64,000 nucleotides of DNA from Embleya sp049739465 (GCF_049739465.1 NZ_JBMHHY010000019.1:170070-234069); one strand, 5' to 3'. Shown: positions 51,609 through 61,000, counted from the stretch's first letter. The notes: generated by a model not told the origin, from the letters alone. Made by a program: numbers and translations.

Positions 51609-52781
51609 TTACTTGGGGGCGCAGAAGGTGTGTTCCAGGGTATCCGTGACTGCTTTTCCCTGAGCCGGCGTCGGGCCGTCGTGGGTCGGGTTGAAGGAGA
51701 CGGATATCGTGCGCTTGGCGTCGGGGGTGCTGTAGACGGCGGCTCGGTAGCCGACGGAGGCGCCGCCCTGGCCCCAGACGTCGCCGCAGGACAGGGTCCA
51801 GCGGTCGATGCCCAGGCCGTAGCCGTGTCCCGGTTCGCTGATGTTGGTTTTGCGCATTTCGTTCAACTGGGCCGGGTGCAGGAGTCGTCCGGTGAGCAGG
51901 GCCCTGTTGAAGCGGATCAGGTCGGTCGTGGTGGAGATGATTTCGCCGGCGGCACCGGCCAGGGACATGTTCATCTCGGTGACGTCGACGTAGGTGGAGC
52001 CGCTGAGCACGTAGCCGTGCGTGTGTGGGCCGGGGATCGTGGCGGCGGTGCCGGGCAGCGAGGTGTCGGTCATGCCGACCGGGCGCAGGATGCGGTGTTC
52101 GACCTCGTGCGCGTATGTGTGTCCGGTGAGGCGTTCGATCAGCATTCCGGCGATGAGGTAGTTGGTGCTGGAGTAGTGGAACTCGCCGGGGGCGCCGGGG
52201 TATGGGCCGTGTGCCAGGGCCCGGCGGACCAGTTCGGCGGCCGGCCAGGTCTGCCAACGGTCGGTGGTCAGCCAGGTGTGCAGCTCCTTCGGGTCGAGCA
52301 GGTCGTGGGCGAATTCCGGGAGTTGGGTGTAGTCGTACAGTCCCGAGGTGTGGTCGAGCAGTTGTCGAACGGTGATCGTGCTGCCGGCGGGGAGCACGCC
52401 GGGCAGTCGGCGCTCGACCGGGTCGTCGAGGTCGAGGCGGCGCTCGCCGACCAGTTGCAGCAGTACCGTCGCGGTGATCAGCTTGGTCGCGCTGCCGATC
52501 CGGAACCGGCTGTCGGCGCGCACGGGTTCGCCGGTGGTCACGTTCGCCGTGCCGGCCGTGCCGCGCCACGACGTCGAGCCGTCGCGGACCTCGGCCAGGC
52601 TCGCGGTGCCGCCGCCGGTGACCAACGCGCGCAGGTCGGCCCGCAGTTCGGCGGTGTCCACGGGGGTGGCGCCGGGCCGGGAGCCGGGGGCGGCGGGGGC
52701 CGCGGGGGCCGCCAGGAGCAGGGTCAGGGCACCGGCGGCCAGGCCGCCGGTGACGCGCAACATGCGGGAGTGGGGGCGCAC
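51609..52781 (-). CDS. Serine hydrolase, R61-like D-Ala-D-Ala carboxypeptidase
   Basis: 390 residues from GTG 52779-52781 with AAAGGAACG upstream. Signal peptide LAAGALTLLLAAPAAPAAPG. Catalytic SATK (about residue 94, in FRIGSATKLITATVLLQLVG), then EFHYSSTNYLIAGMLIERLT in place of the usual YSN motif, and WGQGGASVGY for the third motif. The whole resembles the secreted Streptomyces R61 DD-peptidase/class C beta-lactamase family, which trims peptidoglycan stem peptides. The second motif Asn is Ser here, so activity may be altered. Confidence 0.88.
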   Translation of the reverse strand: MRPHSRMLRVTGGLAAGALTLLLAAPAAPAAPGSRPGATPVDTAELRADLRALVTGGGTASLAEVRDGSTSWRGTAGTANVTTGEPVRADSRFRIGSATKLITATVLLQLVGERRLDLDDPVERRLPGVLPAGSTITVRQLLDHTSGLYDYTQLPEFAHDLLDPKELHTWLTTDRWQTWPAAELVRRALAHGPYPGAPGEFHYSSTNYLIAGMLIERLTGHTYAHEVEHRILRPVGMTDTSLPGTAATIPGPHTHGYVLSGSTYVDVTEMNMSLAGAAGEIISTTTDLIRFNRALLTGRLLHPAQLNEMRKTNISEPGHGYGLGIDRWTLSCGDVWGQGGASVGYRAAVYSTPDAKRTISVSFNPTHDGPTPAQGKAVTDTLEHTFCAPK

Positions 52782-53251
52782 ATCCGTTCCTTTCGGAAGC
52801 CGGTGAGGGACGGGCCCCACTCTCGGCCCCGGCCCGACGCAGCCACATCCGCCGTACGGCCGGCTCGACCCGGATTCGTCTCGGGGTAGACCCCGAGATC
52901 CGGATCGGGGACGACCCGCATCGCCGGCGCGGACGAACAGCTCGCCGGCCGACCGACGGGCGTGGGCCCGGATGTCCGGTCCCGGTTGGTGGCGCGGGCG
53001 GCTCCCGGGGCTTCGTCTCACCCGGTGGCCCGGCGAACTGCCTGTCAAGATAGGCGACTTGCTGTACGCCGAGGCGCCGCGGGGGCCGGGGGTTCGCTCC
53101 GGACCAGGCATCGGAGCCTGCGGCGGCGGATGGTTCGACGATCGTTGAATCTGGGCGCCTCGGTGGCGTACAGTCGCGAATCGTCACCACATGGTGAAGG
53201 TTTCCGTCGACGCACGGGTACGCCGGAAGCCACCGGACCCGGGGAGACGCA
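52782..53251. other. Divergent intergenic region
   Basis: About 470 bases between the carboxypeptidase (-) and a methyltransferase (+). It contains the two-part hairpin at 52870-52903. No gene is supported. Confidence 0.5.
52870..52903. promoter_or_regulatory. Two-part inverted repeat upstream of carboxypeptidase
   Basis: Outer arms CCGGAT/ATCCGG enclose CTCGGGG-TAGA-CCCCGAG, sharing nearly the same axis. It sits 90-120 bases upstream of the carboxypeptidase start, so an operator is as likely as a terminator. Confidence 0.4.
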
Positions 53252-53992
53252 ATGGCGGAGGAATCGCATGACGGGGCAAGGACGCCGGGAGGCGTCGACT
53301 TCGATGCCCTCTACCGAGGGGAACCGCTCCTGCCGGACTCGGGATTGACCCTGGTGCCGTGGGACATCGGTGAACCGCAGCCGTTTCTCGTCGCGCTCGC
53401 GGACAGCGGGCAGTTGTCCGGCGACATCCTCGACGCCGGTTGCGGGCTCGGCGAGAACTCGCTGTTCCTCGCCGCACGCGGCTACCGGGTGACCGGCTTC
53501 GACGGGGCCGCGAGCGCCCTGGAGCAGGCCGCGGCCCGGGCGACCGCCCGGGGCCTGGACGTCTCGTTCGTACGCGCCGACGCCACCACCCTCGACGGAC
53601 TCGCCCAGGGGTTCGACACCGTCCTCGACAGCGCCCTCTATCACTGCCTCGACGAATCCGGGCGCAGTGCGTACGCCGCAGCGCTGCACCGAGTGACCCG
53701 CCCCGGGGCACAGTTGCACCTGGTCTGCTTCGCCGACGTGAAGGAACCCGGCCTCAATCTCCCCCTGTTGGCGGTCACCCAGGAGAACCTGCGCACGCAC
53801 CTGAGCGAGCACTGGGACATCACCCGGATCGAACCCACGCACTACGTGACCGCGTTCAACCGCGAGGACCTGCAACGACACCGGACGGACCTGGAGGCGG
53901 CGGGCGTCACCATCGACCTCGACGGCGTGCGCACCGACGACACCGGCCGGGCGGTGGGCCCCGCCTGGCACCTGCACGCCGTTCGCCGATAG
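53252..53992 (+). CDS. Class I SAM-dependent methyltransferase
   Basis: 246 residues beginning MAEESHDGARTPGGVDFDAL. Motif I DILDAGCGLGENSLFLAARG (about residue 59), motif II VTGFDGAASALEQA and motif IV FDTVLDSALYHCLDESGRSA are complete. The style, with WDIGEPQPFLVALA before motif I, is like thiopurine/tellurite-type small-molecule methyltransferases. Substrate unknown. Stands alone. Confidence 0.85.
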   Translation: MAEESHDGARTPGGVDFDALYRGEPLLPDSGLTLVPWDIGEPQPFLVALADSGQLSGDILDAGCGLGENSLFLAARGYRVTGFDGAASALEQAAARATARGLDVSFVRADATTLDGLAQGFDTVLDSALYHCLDESGRSAYAAALHRVTRPGAQLHLVCFADVKEPGLNLPLLAVTQENLRTHLSEHWDITRIEPTHYVTAFNREDLQRHRTDLEAAGVTIDLDGVRTDDTGRAVGPAWHLHAVRR

Positions 53993-54220
53993 CCCACCGG
54001 CCACCGGGGCCTCGCGCGTCGGCCGCGCCGAGGGTGGTGTCCGTCGTGTCGTCGAGAGGCCCGGCCGCCGTGGGCGGGAGGACGGCGGTCGGGCCCGGTG
54101 TCCGTCAGCCGCCAGGGGTGGGCTGGTTCGCCGTGCGTCAGGCGCAGGGCCGGGGCAGGCGCTCGTCCAGCGGCGCGCGCACCCGGCCCTCCTACGGCTC
54201 CGATCGGGCGTTCCGGGGCG

Positions 54221-55117
54221 TCAGCGCGGTTTGCGGGCCACGAAGACGTAGTAGCCGAGGTGGTTACGGATGAACTCGCGCAGCTTCGGCATCGCCGCAT
54301 CCATGCCGGCGGTGGTCTCGGCGCCGTAGTGCTCCAGGATCTCGTCGTGGTGATCGCGGTAGAGGGTGTCCATCAATTCGCCGGTCACCGCAAAGTTCTC
54401 GGTGTGATCCTCCAGCCGCTCCAGCTCGAATCCGGCCTCGACCACCCGGGCCAACACCGTGGGCGGATCCAGCGGCGGTGGCGAGGTCCACACCGCGCGC
54501 CACACGGCGAGGTATTCGGGATCGGGTTCGCTGCGCAGGGTGAACTCGGTGAACAACAGCCGTCCGCCGGGGCGCAATACGCGCCGGGCCTGCCCCAGCG
54601 CGGCGAGGCGGTCGGACATGTGCGCGAACGAGTCGATGGCCCAGGCGGCATCGTACGACTCGTCCTCGTACTCCTTGCCCAAATCCATCGCATTGGCCAG
54701 GGCGAAGTTCACCCGATCGGCGAGTCCCGCCTCGCGGGCCCGCGCCCGGCCCAGCTCGACCTGGGAGCGGCTGACCGTGATCCCGGTGGCCCGGCCCCCG
54801 GTCGAGCGGGCGGCCCGGACCGCCGGGCCACCGGTGCCACAGCCGATGTCGAGCAGGTGGTCGTCGGCGGTCAGGCCCAACGTCTCGATGTAGTAGTCGG
54901 TTTGCCGATCCATCGCGAGGTTGGCCAGATCGGGCAGGGTGGACGCGGGCGCGCGACCGCCGGGCGGCGTCCACATGCCCACGTGGATGGCGGAGTCGCC
55001 GAGGATCAGTCCGTAGAGGGCGCCGAACTCGTCGTAGGAGGAGCCGACCTCCTCGGGTGTAGGGGCAACGGCGTCGCCGCCGTCGCCGGAGAATCCCATG
55101 CTTGCGCTGTCGGCCAT
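54221..55117 (-). CDS. Class I SAM-dependent methyltransferase
   Basis: 298 residues from ATG 55115-55117 with GGAG upstream. Motif I HLLDIGCGTGGPAVRAARST (about residue 88), DLGKEYEDESYDAAWAIDSF (motif IV) and VLRPGGRLLFTEFTL (motif VI) are canonical, in the pattern of UbiE/geranyl-type C-methyltransferases. The N-terminal YDEFGALYGLILGDSAIHVG fits natural-product methyltransferases of the same group. No pathway neighbour identifies the substrate. Confidence 0.87.
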   Translation of the reverse strand: MADSASMGFSGDGGDAVAPTPEEVGSSYDEFGALYGLILGDSAIHVGMWTPPGGRAPASTLPDLANLAMDRQTDYYIETLGLTADDHLLDIGCGTGGPAVRAARSTGGRATGITVSRSQVELGRARAREAGLADRVNFALANAMDLGKEYEDESYDAAWAIDSFAHMSDRLAALGQARRVLRPGGRLLFTEFTLRSEPDPEYLAVWRAVWTSPPPLDPPTVLARVVEAGFELERLEDHTENFAVTGELMDTLYRDHHDEILEHYGAETTAGMDAAMPKLREFIRNHLGYYVFVARKPR

Positions 55118-55941
55118 GGTGGCACTCCATTCCTTGTCGCACCGCTTCGAGAGGCGTGCCACTCGGTGTGGCCTTCTTGTCGGACCTCTCGGGCCGTCCG
55201 TGAGGGGCAGGGTCCGCAACGCAAGCGAACACGCGAGTCGTCGCACGCACCCTCGTCGACACCATCCCCACGCCGTCCATGGCCCACGCCGTCGCGCTCA
55301 AACTCCCCGGCATGCGGCCGGAGTCGCGCAGCGGGCGGTATGGCGGCTGTGGGGCGGGGAACGTTCCCGAGCGCTGGTCGACCGGCCGGGGTCGGCGTGG
55401 CCGTCCGGGACGGGCGCAGCCGACGGAGGGACAAAATCTCCGCCGCCCTCGCGTGACAGGACGAACTCCGCATCAACGGCTACGACTTCGGCGTCACCCT
55501 CGCAGCCGAGCCCGGCCGGCGGCGGCCCGGGCCGAACGCCCCGAACGCTGCGGAGACTGTTCGCGGCCGCCTCCTCTGGCTCACGCGATGTCACGGTGGC
55601 CGCGAACTCGGCACCCGCCGCGCCGTTTCCGACCATCCACGGCACACAGGACGACCCGCATGGGCGCACCACGTCACCGACGCCACGAACGGCCCGTTCC
55701 CAGACGACCGTGCGCACGATCTTCGATTGCACAGGAGATCTGCACAGGAGATCTGCACAGTTTAACTGTTCAGGCTGCCTGTTGTTTTGCTATCGTCGAG
55801 GCATGCCGGTGAACGGGCGGGACGGGGACTCGTCCGGGCCCGCCGAGCGTGTGTGGCTCGCGGTGCCGCCGCCGTGCAGCGCGCGGCCGGCACCGCCGAG
55901 CGCGGGATCCGGTCGGTTGACGACAGGAATCGGAGTTGATC
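55118..55941. other. Intergenic upstream of CapA-like gene
   Basis: About 820 bases without a supported gene. Frames such as 55279-55812 (+) and 55298-55732 (-) lack motifs and ribosome sites. The right end has a 13-bp tandem repeat (55729-55760), then CAGTTTAACTG, an inverted repeat in a locally AT-rich patch (55756-55800) that is the probable promoter area. Confidence 0.5.
55729..55760. repeat. 13-bp tandem repeat GCACAGGAGATCT, 2.5 copies
   Basis: Units at 55729-55741 and 55742-55754 followed by GCACAG. Each holds the palindrome AGATCT. It precedes the probable promoter of the CapA-like gene and may be an activator site. Confidence 0.75.
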
Positions 55942-57072
55942 ATGTCGGAGGAAATCTCGTTTCTGGGCGTAGGCGACGTGCTGATCGATCGCGCCGCACC
56001 CAGGACCATGTTTGCGCACGTCGCCGAGGTGATTCGGGCTGCGGACATCACATTCGCCAATTGCGAGCAGATGTACTCCGACCGCCGGGAAAACCCCGTG
56101 TCGCGCCACCCGTCGCACTCGGATCCGGACAACATCGACGCCCTCGAGTTCGCCGGCTTCGATGTGTTGTCGCTGGCGAACAATCACACGATGGACTGGG
56201 GCGAAAGCGCCCTCGTCGACACGTTGTCCAGGCTCCGGGACCGGGGGTTCCGGGCCGTGGGGGCGGGCGTGGACATCACCGCCGCGCGGCAGCCGGTCTG
56301 CGTGGAGGCGAAAGGCGTCAAGGTCGGCTTCCTGGCGTACGGAAACACGGGCCCGGAGGCATACGCGGCAGGTGCGCGGAACGCCGGCTACGCGCCCGTC
56401 CACGCGTGGACGGAGTACGAAACGTTGGACCGGCAGGCCGCCACGCCCAAGCTGATTCGCTCCGGGGCCGAGCCGGCCGAACTCGCGAGCATGGCCGACG
56501 ACATCAGGGCGCTCAAGGAGACATGCCACGCCGTGGTGGTCTCCTTTCACTGGGGAATTCATTTCATCCCGCGCGTCATTCCGGATTATTGCCACGAGAT
56601 GGGCCGGGCCGCCGTCGACGCCGGCGCGGATCTTGTTCTCGGCACGCACCCACACATCTTGAAGGGAGTCGAGACCTACCGGGGCAAAGTGATTTTCTAC
56701 TCGACCGGGAACTTCGCACTCGAACTCGGCCCGGCACATCTGGCGGACCGAAATGCGGGCCCGGAACTCGAGAAGTTGCACAAACTGTATGGCGTGCGAC
56801 CGGACCCGGAATATCCCACCTACCCGATGCACCCCGAGTCGAAGGCTTCGATCATCGTGAAGGCCTCGATCTCCCGCGGCGGAATCGAACGCGTCGGCTA
56901 TCTTCCGGTCCACATCAATCGCAATGCCGAGCCCGAGATCGTCGGTCAGCTCGACCCGCGCGGTCAAGAGGCCTTCCGTTATCTGCGCAGTGTCACCGAG
57001 AGCGAGGAACTCACCTGCGTCTTCCGGTGGTACGGCGACGAGGTCGTCATCGACACCTCCGTCAGCGCGTAG
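55942..57072 (+). CDS. CapA-family protein (metallophosphatase fold)
   Basis: 376 residues; ATG 55942 with CGGAG upstream, two codons inside a TTG start. Motifs of the CapA/PgsA family: SFLGVGDVLIDR, DVLSLANNHTMDWGESALVD, HAVVVSFHWGIHFIPR and LVLGTHPHILKGVETYRGKV, which coordinate a two-metal centre. No signal peptide is seen, unlike polyglutamate-synthesis CapA, so a cytoplasmic hydrolase role is more likely. The gene is monocistronic and ends in a strong terminator. Substrate unknown. Confidence 0.85.
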   Translation: MSEEISFLGVGDVLIDRAAPRTMFAHVAEVIRAADITFANCEQMYSDRRENPVSRHPSHSDPDNIDALEFAGFDVLSLANNHTMDWGESALVDTLSRLRDRGFRAVGAGVDITAARQPVCVEAKGVKVGFLAYGNTGPEAYAAGARNAGYAPVHAWTEYETLDRQAATPKLIRSGAEPAELASMADDIRALKETCHAVVVSFHWGIHFIPRVIPDYCHEMGRAAVDAGADLVLGTHPHILKGVETYRGKVIFYSTGNFALELGPAHLADRNAGPELEKLHKLYGVRPDPEYPTYPMHPESKASIIVKASISRGGIERVGYLPVHINRNAEPEIVGQLDPRGQEAFRYLRSVTESEELTCVFRWYGDEVVIDTSVSA

Positions 57073-57083
57073 GTCCGGAAGCC

Positions 57084-57117
57084 GAAGGTCCACCCGGCCG
57101 CAGCCGGGTGGACCTTC
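57084..57117. terminator. Bidirectional terminator, 15-bp perfect stem
   Basis: GAAGGTCCACCCGGC (57084-57098), loop CGCA, GCCGGGTGGACCTTC (57103-57117), between the convergent CapA-like and MarR genes. Confidence 0.8.
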
Positions 57118-57121
57118 CGCT

Positions 57122-57559
57122 TCAGCTGTCGGCGAGACGCTCCATGATCTGCGCCGCGTTCGCCAGGGTCCGGCGTTCGGTGGGCGAGAGGTGCCGTTCG
57201 ATGGCTGTTTCGAGCCAGGCCTCACGAACGGCGGGGATGCTCGAGAGGAGTTCACGGCCCGCGTCCGTGATCGAGACGAGCGTCTTGCGCCCGTCCGTCG
57301 GATCCGCGCTGCGGGTGACCAGCCCTTCCCGCAGCAGCGCGGCGACCGTCTCGGCCATCGACTGCGGGCGCACGTGCTCGGCCGCGGCGAGCGCGCTGGT
57401 CGTCACGGGTCCGTCGGCGGCGACGCGACCGAGCGTACTGATCTGCGACCACGTCCAGCGCCGGTCGGCGGGCTCGGACTCGGCCCGCAGTCGCGCTCGC
57501 AGCCGGACCATCGCGTGGGGAAGTAGGCGAGCAACGTCGCCGGGGAGCGGGGTTGTCAT
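57122..57559 (-). CDS. MarR-family regulator
   Basis: 145 residues. The winged helix is TTSALAAAEHVRPQSMAETV then ALLREGLVTRSADPTDGRKT with the DGR wing, as in MarR. It is followed by the C-terminal dimer helix. Target and ligand unknown; it is not divergent from any gene, so it probably regulates itself or distant genes. Confidence 0.9.
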   Translation of the reverse strand: MTTPLPGDVARLLPHAMVRLRARLRAESEPADRRWTWSQISTLGRVAADGPVTTSALAAAEHVRPQSMAETVAALLREGLVTRSADPTDGRKTLVSITDAGRELLSSIPAVREAWLETAIERHLSPTERRTLANAAQIMERLADS

Positions 57560-57748
57560 GGGTGGGCACTCTATGGGCCGATTCCACGGATCGCCAGTCC
57601 ACCTGTTCAGGCCACCTGTACATCGCGGCGGGCGGTGGGCGGTGCACGGTGCACGGTGGGCAACGATCGGGACGCGCGTGTCGCCCTCGCTCGCCCGGTG
57701 CCGGGGCGAAACGTCCCACCCGCCCGTCCGCTCGCGAACTCGCGGGGT

Positions 57749-58990
57749 CTACGCCCTCGTCGGTTCCGCCGGGGAGCGTCGGGCGAAGGCCGGGGCGTGT
57801 TCCGGGCGTGGGCCCAACGCGACCAGGCGGGACGGGAGTTGGCGGAACCCGGGGAGGTATCGGGTGGCCAGGACCAGCGCGGTGGGCGGGCCGACCCGGC
57901 GGCCGGTGAGGATCGGGACGAAGAACCCGTCGTGCACCATCAGCTGCACCCGCTGCAGGATCACCGTGGGCCGCCACCGTCGCCGCTGGACCCTCGCCAG
58001 GTCGGCGGTGGTCAGCCGGCCCAGGCGCAGCGGTGCGGCGAGCAGCGTGGCCGCCGCCACCGCGTCCTGGACGGCGAGGTTGATCCCCACTCCGCCGGCC
58101 GGTGACATCGCGTGCGCGGCGTCGCCGATGCACAGGAGGCCGTCGGCGTACCACTGCGGGAGTCGGTCGAGTCGGACGTCGAGCAGGTGGACGTCGTCCA
58201 TGCTCGGCAGCCGGTCGACCCGGTCCGCGTAGCGCGGCATCAGGTCGGCGATCCGCGCCCGGAAACGTTCGATGCCTTCGGTGCGCAGGCGGGCGTCGGA
58301 TCCCTTGGCGATGAAGTAGGCGATCTGGAAGTAGTCGTTCCTGGTGATGCTCAGCGCGAACTCGCCGCTCCGGAACGCGGGGATCAGCCGGGGCTCCTGG
58401 GCCTGCTCCGCGAGATGTCTGGGCAGCCGGAACCACCAGGTGTCGAACGGGACCGGGAACTCCCGGGGCACCAGGCCGGCGGCCCGGCGCAGCGTGGAGT
58501 GGCGGCCGTCGGCCGCGACGGTGAGGGTGGCGCGGGTCTCGCCTTCCTCGCCGTCCCGGGTGCGGTGGCGGACGCCGACGACCTTGCCGCCCTCCCGGAT
58601 CAGCCCGGTCGCGGCGGTGTTCATCCGCAGGGTGAACGACGGCTCCTGCCGGGCCTCCTCGGCGAGCAGGTTGAGCAGGTCCCACTGCGGGATCATCGCG
58701 ATGTAGTTGTACGGCGCGGGCAGGGCCTCGAAGTCGGTCAGCCGCACCCGGCCGCCGGCCGCCGTGGGCACCTCCATGTCGCCGAGCCTGCTCTGCGGCA
58801 GTGCGGCGAACTTCCGGCCCAGGCCCAGCTCGTCCATCAGCCGCACGGTGGACGCGTGGACGGTGTCGCCGCGGAAGTCGCGCAGGAAGTCGCCGTGCTT
58901 CTCCAGCACGGTCACCTCGATTCCGGCCCGCGCCAGCAGCAGGCCCAGCATCATGCCGGCCGGTCCACCCCCGGAGATGACGACGCTCAT
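57749..58990 (-). CDS. FAD-dependent aromatic-type monooxygenase
   Basis: 413 residues from ATG 58988-58990 with GGGGAGAG upstream. FAD site VVISGGGPAGMMLGLLLARA, then FRGDTVHASTVRLMDELGLG, the DG motif TVAADGRHSTLRRAAGLVPR and the GD motif LCIGDAAHAMSPAGGVGINL are all present, as in the PHBH/UbiH class A flavoprotein monooxygenases. NAD(P)H and O2 are used to hydroxylate an aromatic or polyketide-like substrate. It is divergent from a TetR regulator with a shared inverted repeat, so it is probably induced by its substrate, possibly as a detoxifying (for example rifamycin- or tetracycline-type) enzyme. Confidence 0.9.
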   Translation of the reverse strand: MSVVISGGGPAGMMLGLLLARAGIEVTVLEKHGDFLRDFRGDTVHASTVRLMDELGLGRKFAALPQSRLGDMEVPTAAGGRVRLTDFEALPAPYNYIAMIPQWDLLNLLAEEARQEPSFTLRMNTAATGLIREGGKVVGVRHRTRDGEEGETRATLTVAADGRHSTLRRAAGLVPREFPVPFDTWWFRLPRHLAEQAQEPRLIPAFRSGEFALSITRNDYFQIAYFIAKGSDARLRTEGIERFRARIADLMPRYADRVDRLPSMDDVHLLDVRLDRLPQWYADGLLCIGDAAHAMSPAGGVGINLAVQDAVAAATLLAAPLRLGRLTTADLARVQRRRWRPTVILQRVQLMVHDGFFVPILTGRRVGPPTALVLATRYLPGFRQLPSRLVALGPRPEHAPAFARRSPAEPTRA

Positions 58991-59013
58991 GGCACTCTCC
59001 CCTCGTTCCGAGT

Positions 59014-59036
59014 GAGACTCCAATAGATAGAGTCTC
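59014..59036. promoter_or_regulatory. GAGACTC-N9-GAGTCTC operator
   Basis: Perfect 7-bp inverted repeat in the 60-base divergent region between monooxygenase and TetR genes; the spacer CAATAGATA is AT-rich and may overlap a -10. Expected TetR binding site. Confidence 0.65.
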
Positions 59037-59050
59037 TGGAACGGTCTCAG

Positions 59051-59869
59051 GTGTCAAGTCGTATCATGTTTCACATGCACGGACACGAGCAGATGCAGGA
59101 TCTGGTGGCCGCCGCCCTCGCGGCGGCAAGGGAACGCGGCCGGGACGTCGCGGACGTCCCGCTGACGGCGATCGCCGCGGCGGCCGGCGTCTCCCGCAGC
59201 ACGTTGCTGCGCCGACTGGGCGGCTCCCGAAGCACCCTGGACGAGGCGGTCCGGCGGGCGGGCGTCGACCCCGGCGGCCGACGGCCGGTCCGCGAGCGCG
59301 CGATCGAGGCGGCGGCGCGGCTCGTCGCCGAGCGGGGCCTCGGCGCGGTGACCCTGGATGCCGTCGCGGAGCGGGCCGCATGCTCGCTGCCCAGCCTGCA
59401 CACGGTCTTCGAGGGCCGAGACGGCCTGCTCGGCGCCGTCTACGAACGCCACGGCCCACTCATCGACCTGGAGGCCCTGGCCGCCGACCCGCCGGAGCGC
59501 CTGGAGGACACCGTGCGCAGCCTCTACCTGGCGGTGATCACGGCGTTCGACCGCGAGCCGCGCGTGCTCCCGGCGATCTTCGCGGACCTCTTCAGCCGAC
59601 CGGACGGGCCCGCCGCGCACGCGATGCGGGCGTACCTCCCGCGCCTGTTCGACACCCTCGACCGGCTCCTGCTGCCGCACGTGGAGGCGGGCCGGATCCG
59701 ACCGCTGCCGCTGCCGATCCTGGTCCACCTCCTGCTGGGCCCGATACTCACCCACATCCTGCTGCGACCGGTCCTCGAACCCATACTGGGCGCCGATCTC
59801 CCACCCGTGAACGAGGTCTGCGCACTGTTCACCGAGGCCTACCTGCGCGCGGTCGCGCAACCGGAATGA
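59051..59869 (+). CDS. TetR-family regulator with two HTH-like segments
   Basis: 272 residues if GTG 59051 is used; ATG 59066 is an alternative with similar support. There are two TetR-like N-terminal units in series: PLTAIAAAAGVSRSTLLRRL (about residues 37-56) and AVTLDAVAERAACSLPSLHT (about 97-116), each preceded by its own helix 1. The C-terminal ligand domain ends with LLGPILTHILLRPVLEPILG. Only one HTH is usual, so this may be an internal duplication or a fusion. It probably represses the divergent monooxygenase. Confidence 0.82.
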   Translation: MSSRIMFHMHGHEQMQDLVAAALAAARERGRDVADVPLTAIAAAAGVSRSTLLRRLGGSRSTLDEAVRRAGVDPGGRRPVRERAIEAAARLVAERGLGAVTLDAVAERAACSLPSLHTVFEGRDGLLGAVYERHGPLIDLEALAADPPERLEDTVRSLYLAVITAFDREPRVLPAIFADLFSRPDGPAAHAMRAYLPRLFDTLDRLLLPHVEAGRIRPLPLPILVHLLLGPILTHILLRPVLEPILGADLPPVNEVCALFTEAYLRAVAQPE

Positions 59870-59945
59870 CGCGGCCGGCGCCGCCGCAGCGCCACGGCAC
59901 CGGGCGCGACCCACGCCGCCGACCCCACCGCGCGCCCGTACGCGC

Positions 59946-60285
59946 CTACCAGCGAACGGTCTGTCCCCGGTGGTCCAGGTACTGCAGTCCGCCCTTGCCG
60001 GTCTGGGCCTCGACCGTGTCGACGACGCCGGGGATGCTCTCCTCGATCGTCAGGGGCGCGGAGGGTCCGCCCAGCGTGGTCCGCACCCAGCCGGGCGCCA
60101 TGAGCAGCAGCGCGCGCGGGTCCTGCGTGTGGCGTGCGGCGAAGCTTGCGCATCAACTGGCGGAAGGCGGTCTGCCCGCTTCGCCGCTGCGTCGCGGTCA
60201 CCTGCCACCCCCGGTTCAGGTATTCCTCGGCGATCGCGTAGCCCAGTCCGCGTGACGCACCGATGACCAGTGCGGACTTGTCCAT
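59946..60285 (-). pseudogene. SDR oxidoreductase, internally deleted and frameshifted
   Basis: The N-terminus MDKSALVIGASRGLGYAIAE then EYLNRGWQVTATQRR is a normal short-chain dehydrogenase start with the GASRGLG cofactor motif. After about 45 codons a different frame gives ALLLMAPGWVRTTLGGPSAP then LTIEESIPGVVDTVEAQTGK and QYLDHRGQTVRW before the TAG, which is a normal SDR C-terminus. About 100-130 central codons with the YxxxK site are missing and the frame changes, so no active enzyme can be made. Confidence 0.75.
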
Positions 60286-60363
60286 GGGTCCGGTAGGTGT
60301 TGACATCACTGCCCCTCACTCCTCGATGGCAGACCACTCGGGCCGCCACCTCGCTCACCAGTC

Positions 60364-60398
60364 GCCACTCGCCACTCGCCACTCGCCACTCGCCACTC
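60364..60398. repeat. Five tandem 7-bp repeats GCCACTC
   Basis: Perfect units at 60364, 60371, 60378, 60385 and 60392, with a partial copy either side. Simple-sequence repeat in non-coding DNA. Confidence 0.9.
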
Positions 60399-60789
60399 GC
60401 CGAGTCACCGTACGTGATCAATCGATCCGCGTAGGGCGAGCGACACGAGCGAGCCGATGAGCGCGGCGCGCGCGGAGTCCGGGCAACGAGCTCACGAGCC
60501 GGCAGGCATCGCCCCCGCCGCCGCCGACCAGCCGCTGTCGCGACGTCGAGCACTCCTACGTTTCGTGGGCAGCGGGAACTCGTCGCCACAAACTCGCCGG
60601 CGAGGAAAGATATTCAGCCGAACACAAGTGGTCGATGCCATTCCGTGTCCCGGCGCCGGGACACGAAACACCTCGGCCCGACGCACTGTCCACACCGGAC
60701 CACATCAAATCGGCTACCGGACGAGAGCCGCGGAACCATCACGACAAAATCCACCGTGTATTGCTTGCCGGCCGACCGATATGGAAAGG

Positions 60790-60990
60790 CCGCAGAGGAG
60801 TCGTTTTCCTCGCCCGCGGTGGGAATTTGCTGCCGGCCACCCGCTGAGCGGCGGCATGCGCAATGAGCTGGGTGGCGAGGTGAAGATCACGACGGTGTTC
60901 CGCAGTCGGAACGTTGCCGAGTGCGCGGTTCGGATCGAGGAGCCGAGCACCGCGTCGAAACGCCGCCGGCTGCGCCGGATGACCGCTTAG
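60790..60990 (+). pseudogene. Decayed NRPS carrier (T) domain
   Basis: One frame gives FLARGGNLLPATR and a stop; after a one-base shift the next gives LSGGMRNELGGEVKITTVFR and SRNVAECAVRIEE before TAG. Together this matches a T-domain ending (FxxLGGNSLLATRLxxRMRxELGGEVxIRTVFExRTVAELA). The pantetheine Ser is Leu (GGNLLPATR) and one base is missing, so it is inactive. Its end joins the C domain of the NRPS 10 bases later, as within a multi-module protein. Confidence 0.7.
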
Positions 60991-61000
60991 GAGTAACCCC

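Larger units (their letters stand above)
60286..61000. other. Decay zone before the NRPS
   Basis: About 700 bases holding a 7-bp repeat array (60364-60398) and, at its right end, the remains of a carrier-protein domain (60790-60990). Nothing else recognisable. It separates the SDR pseudogene from the NRPS and looks like a site of past deletion. Confidence 0.55.

Noticed and set aside
55279..55812. Gene before the CapA-like CDS
   Set aside because: No recognisable domain, composition like a shadow frame, and it runs into the repeat and promoter area.
60364..60398. CRISPR or attachment site
   Set aside because: Simple 7-bp tandem repeat without spacers or an integrase.
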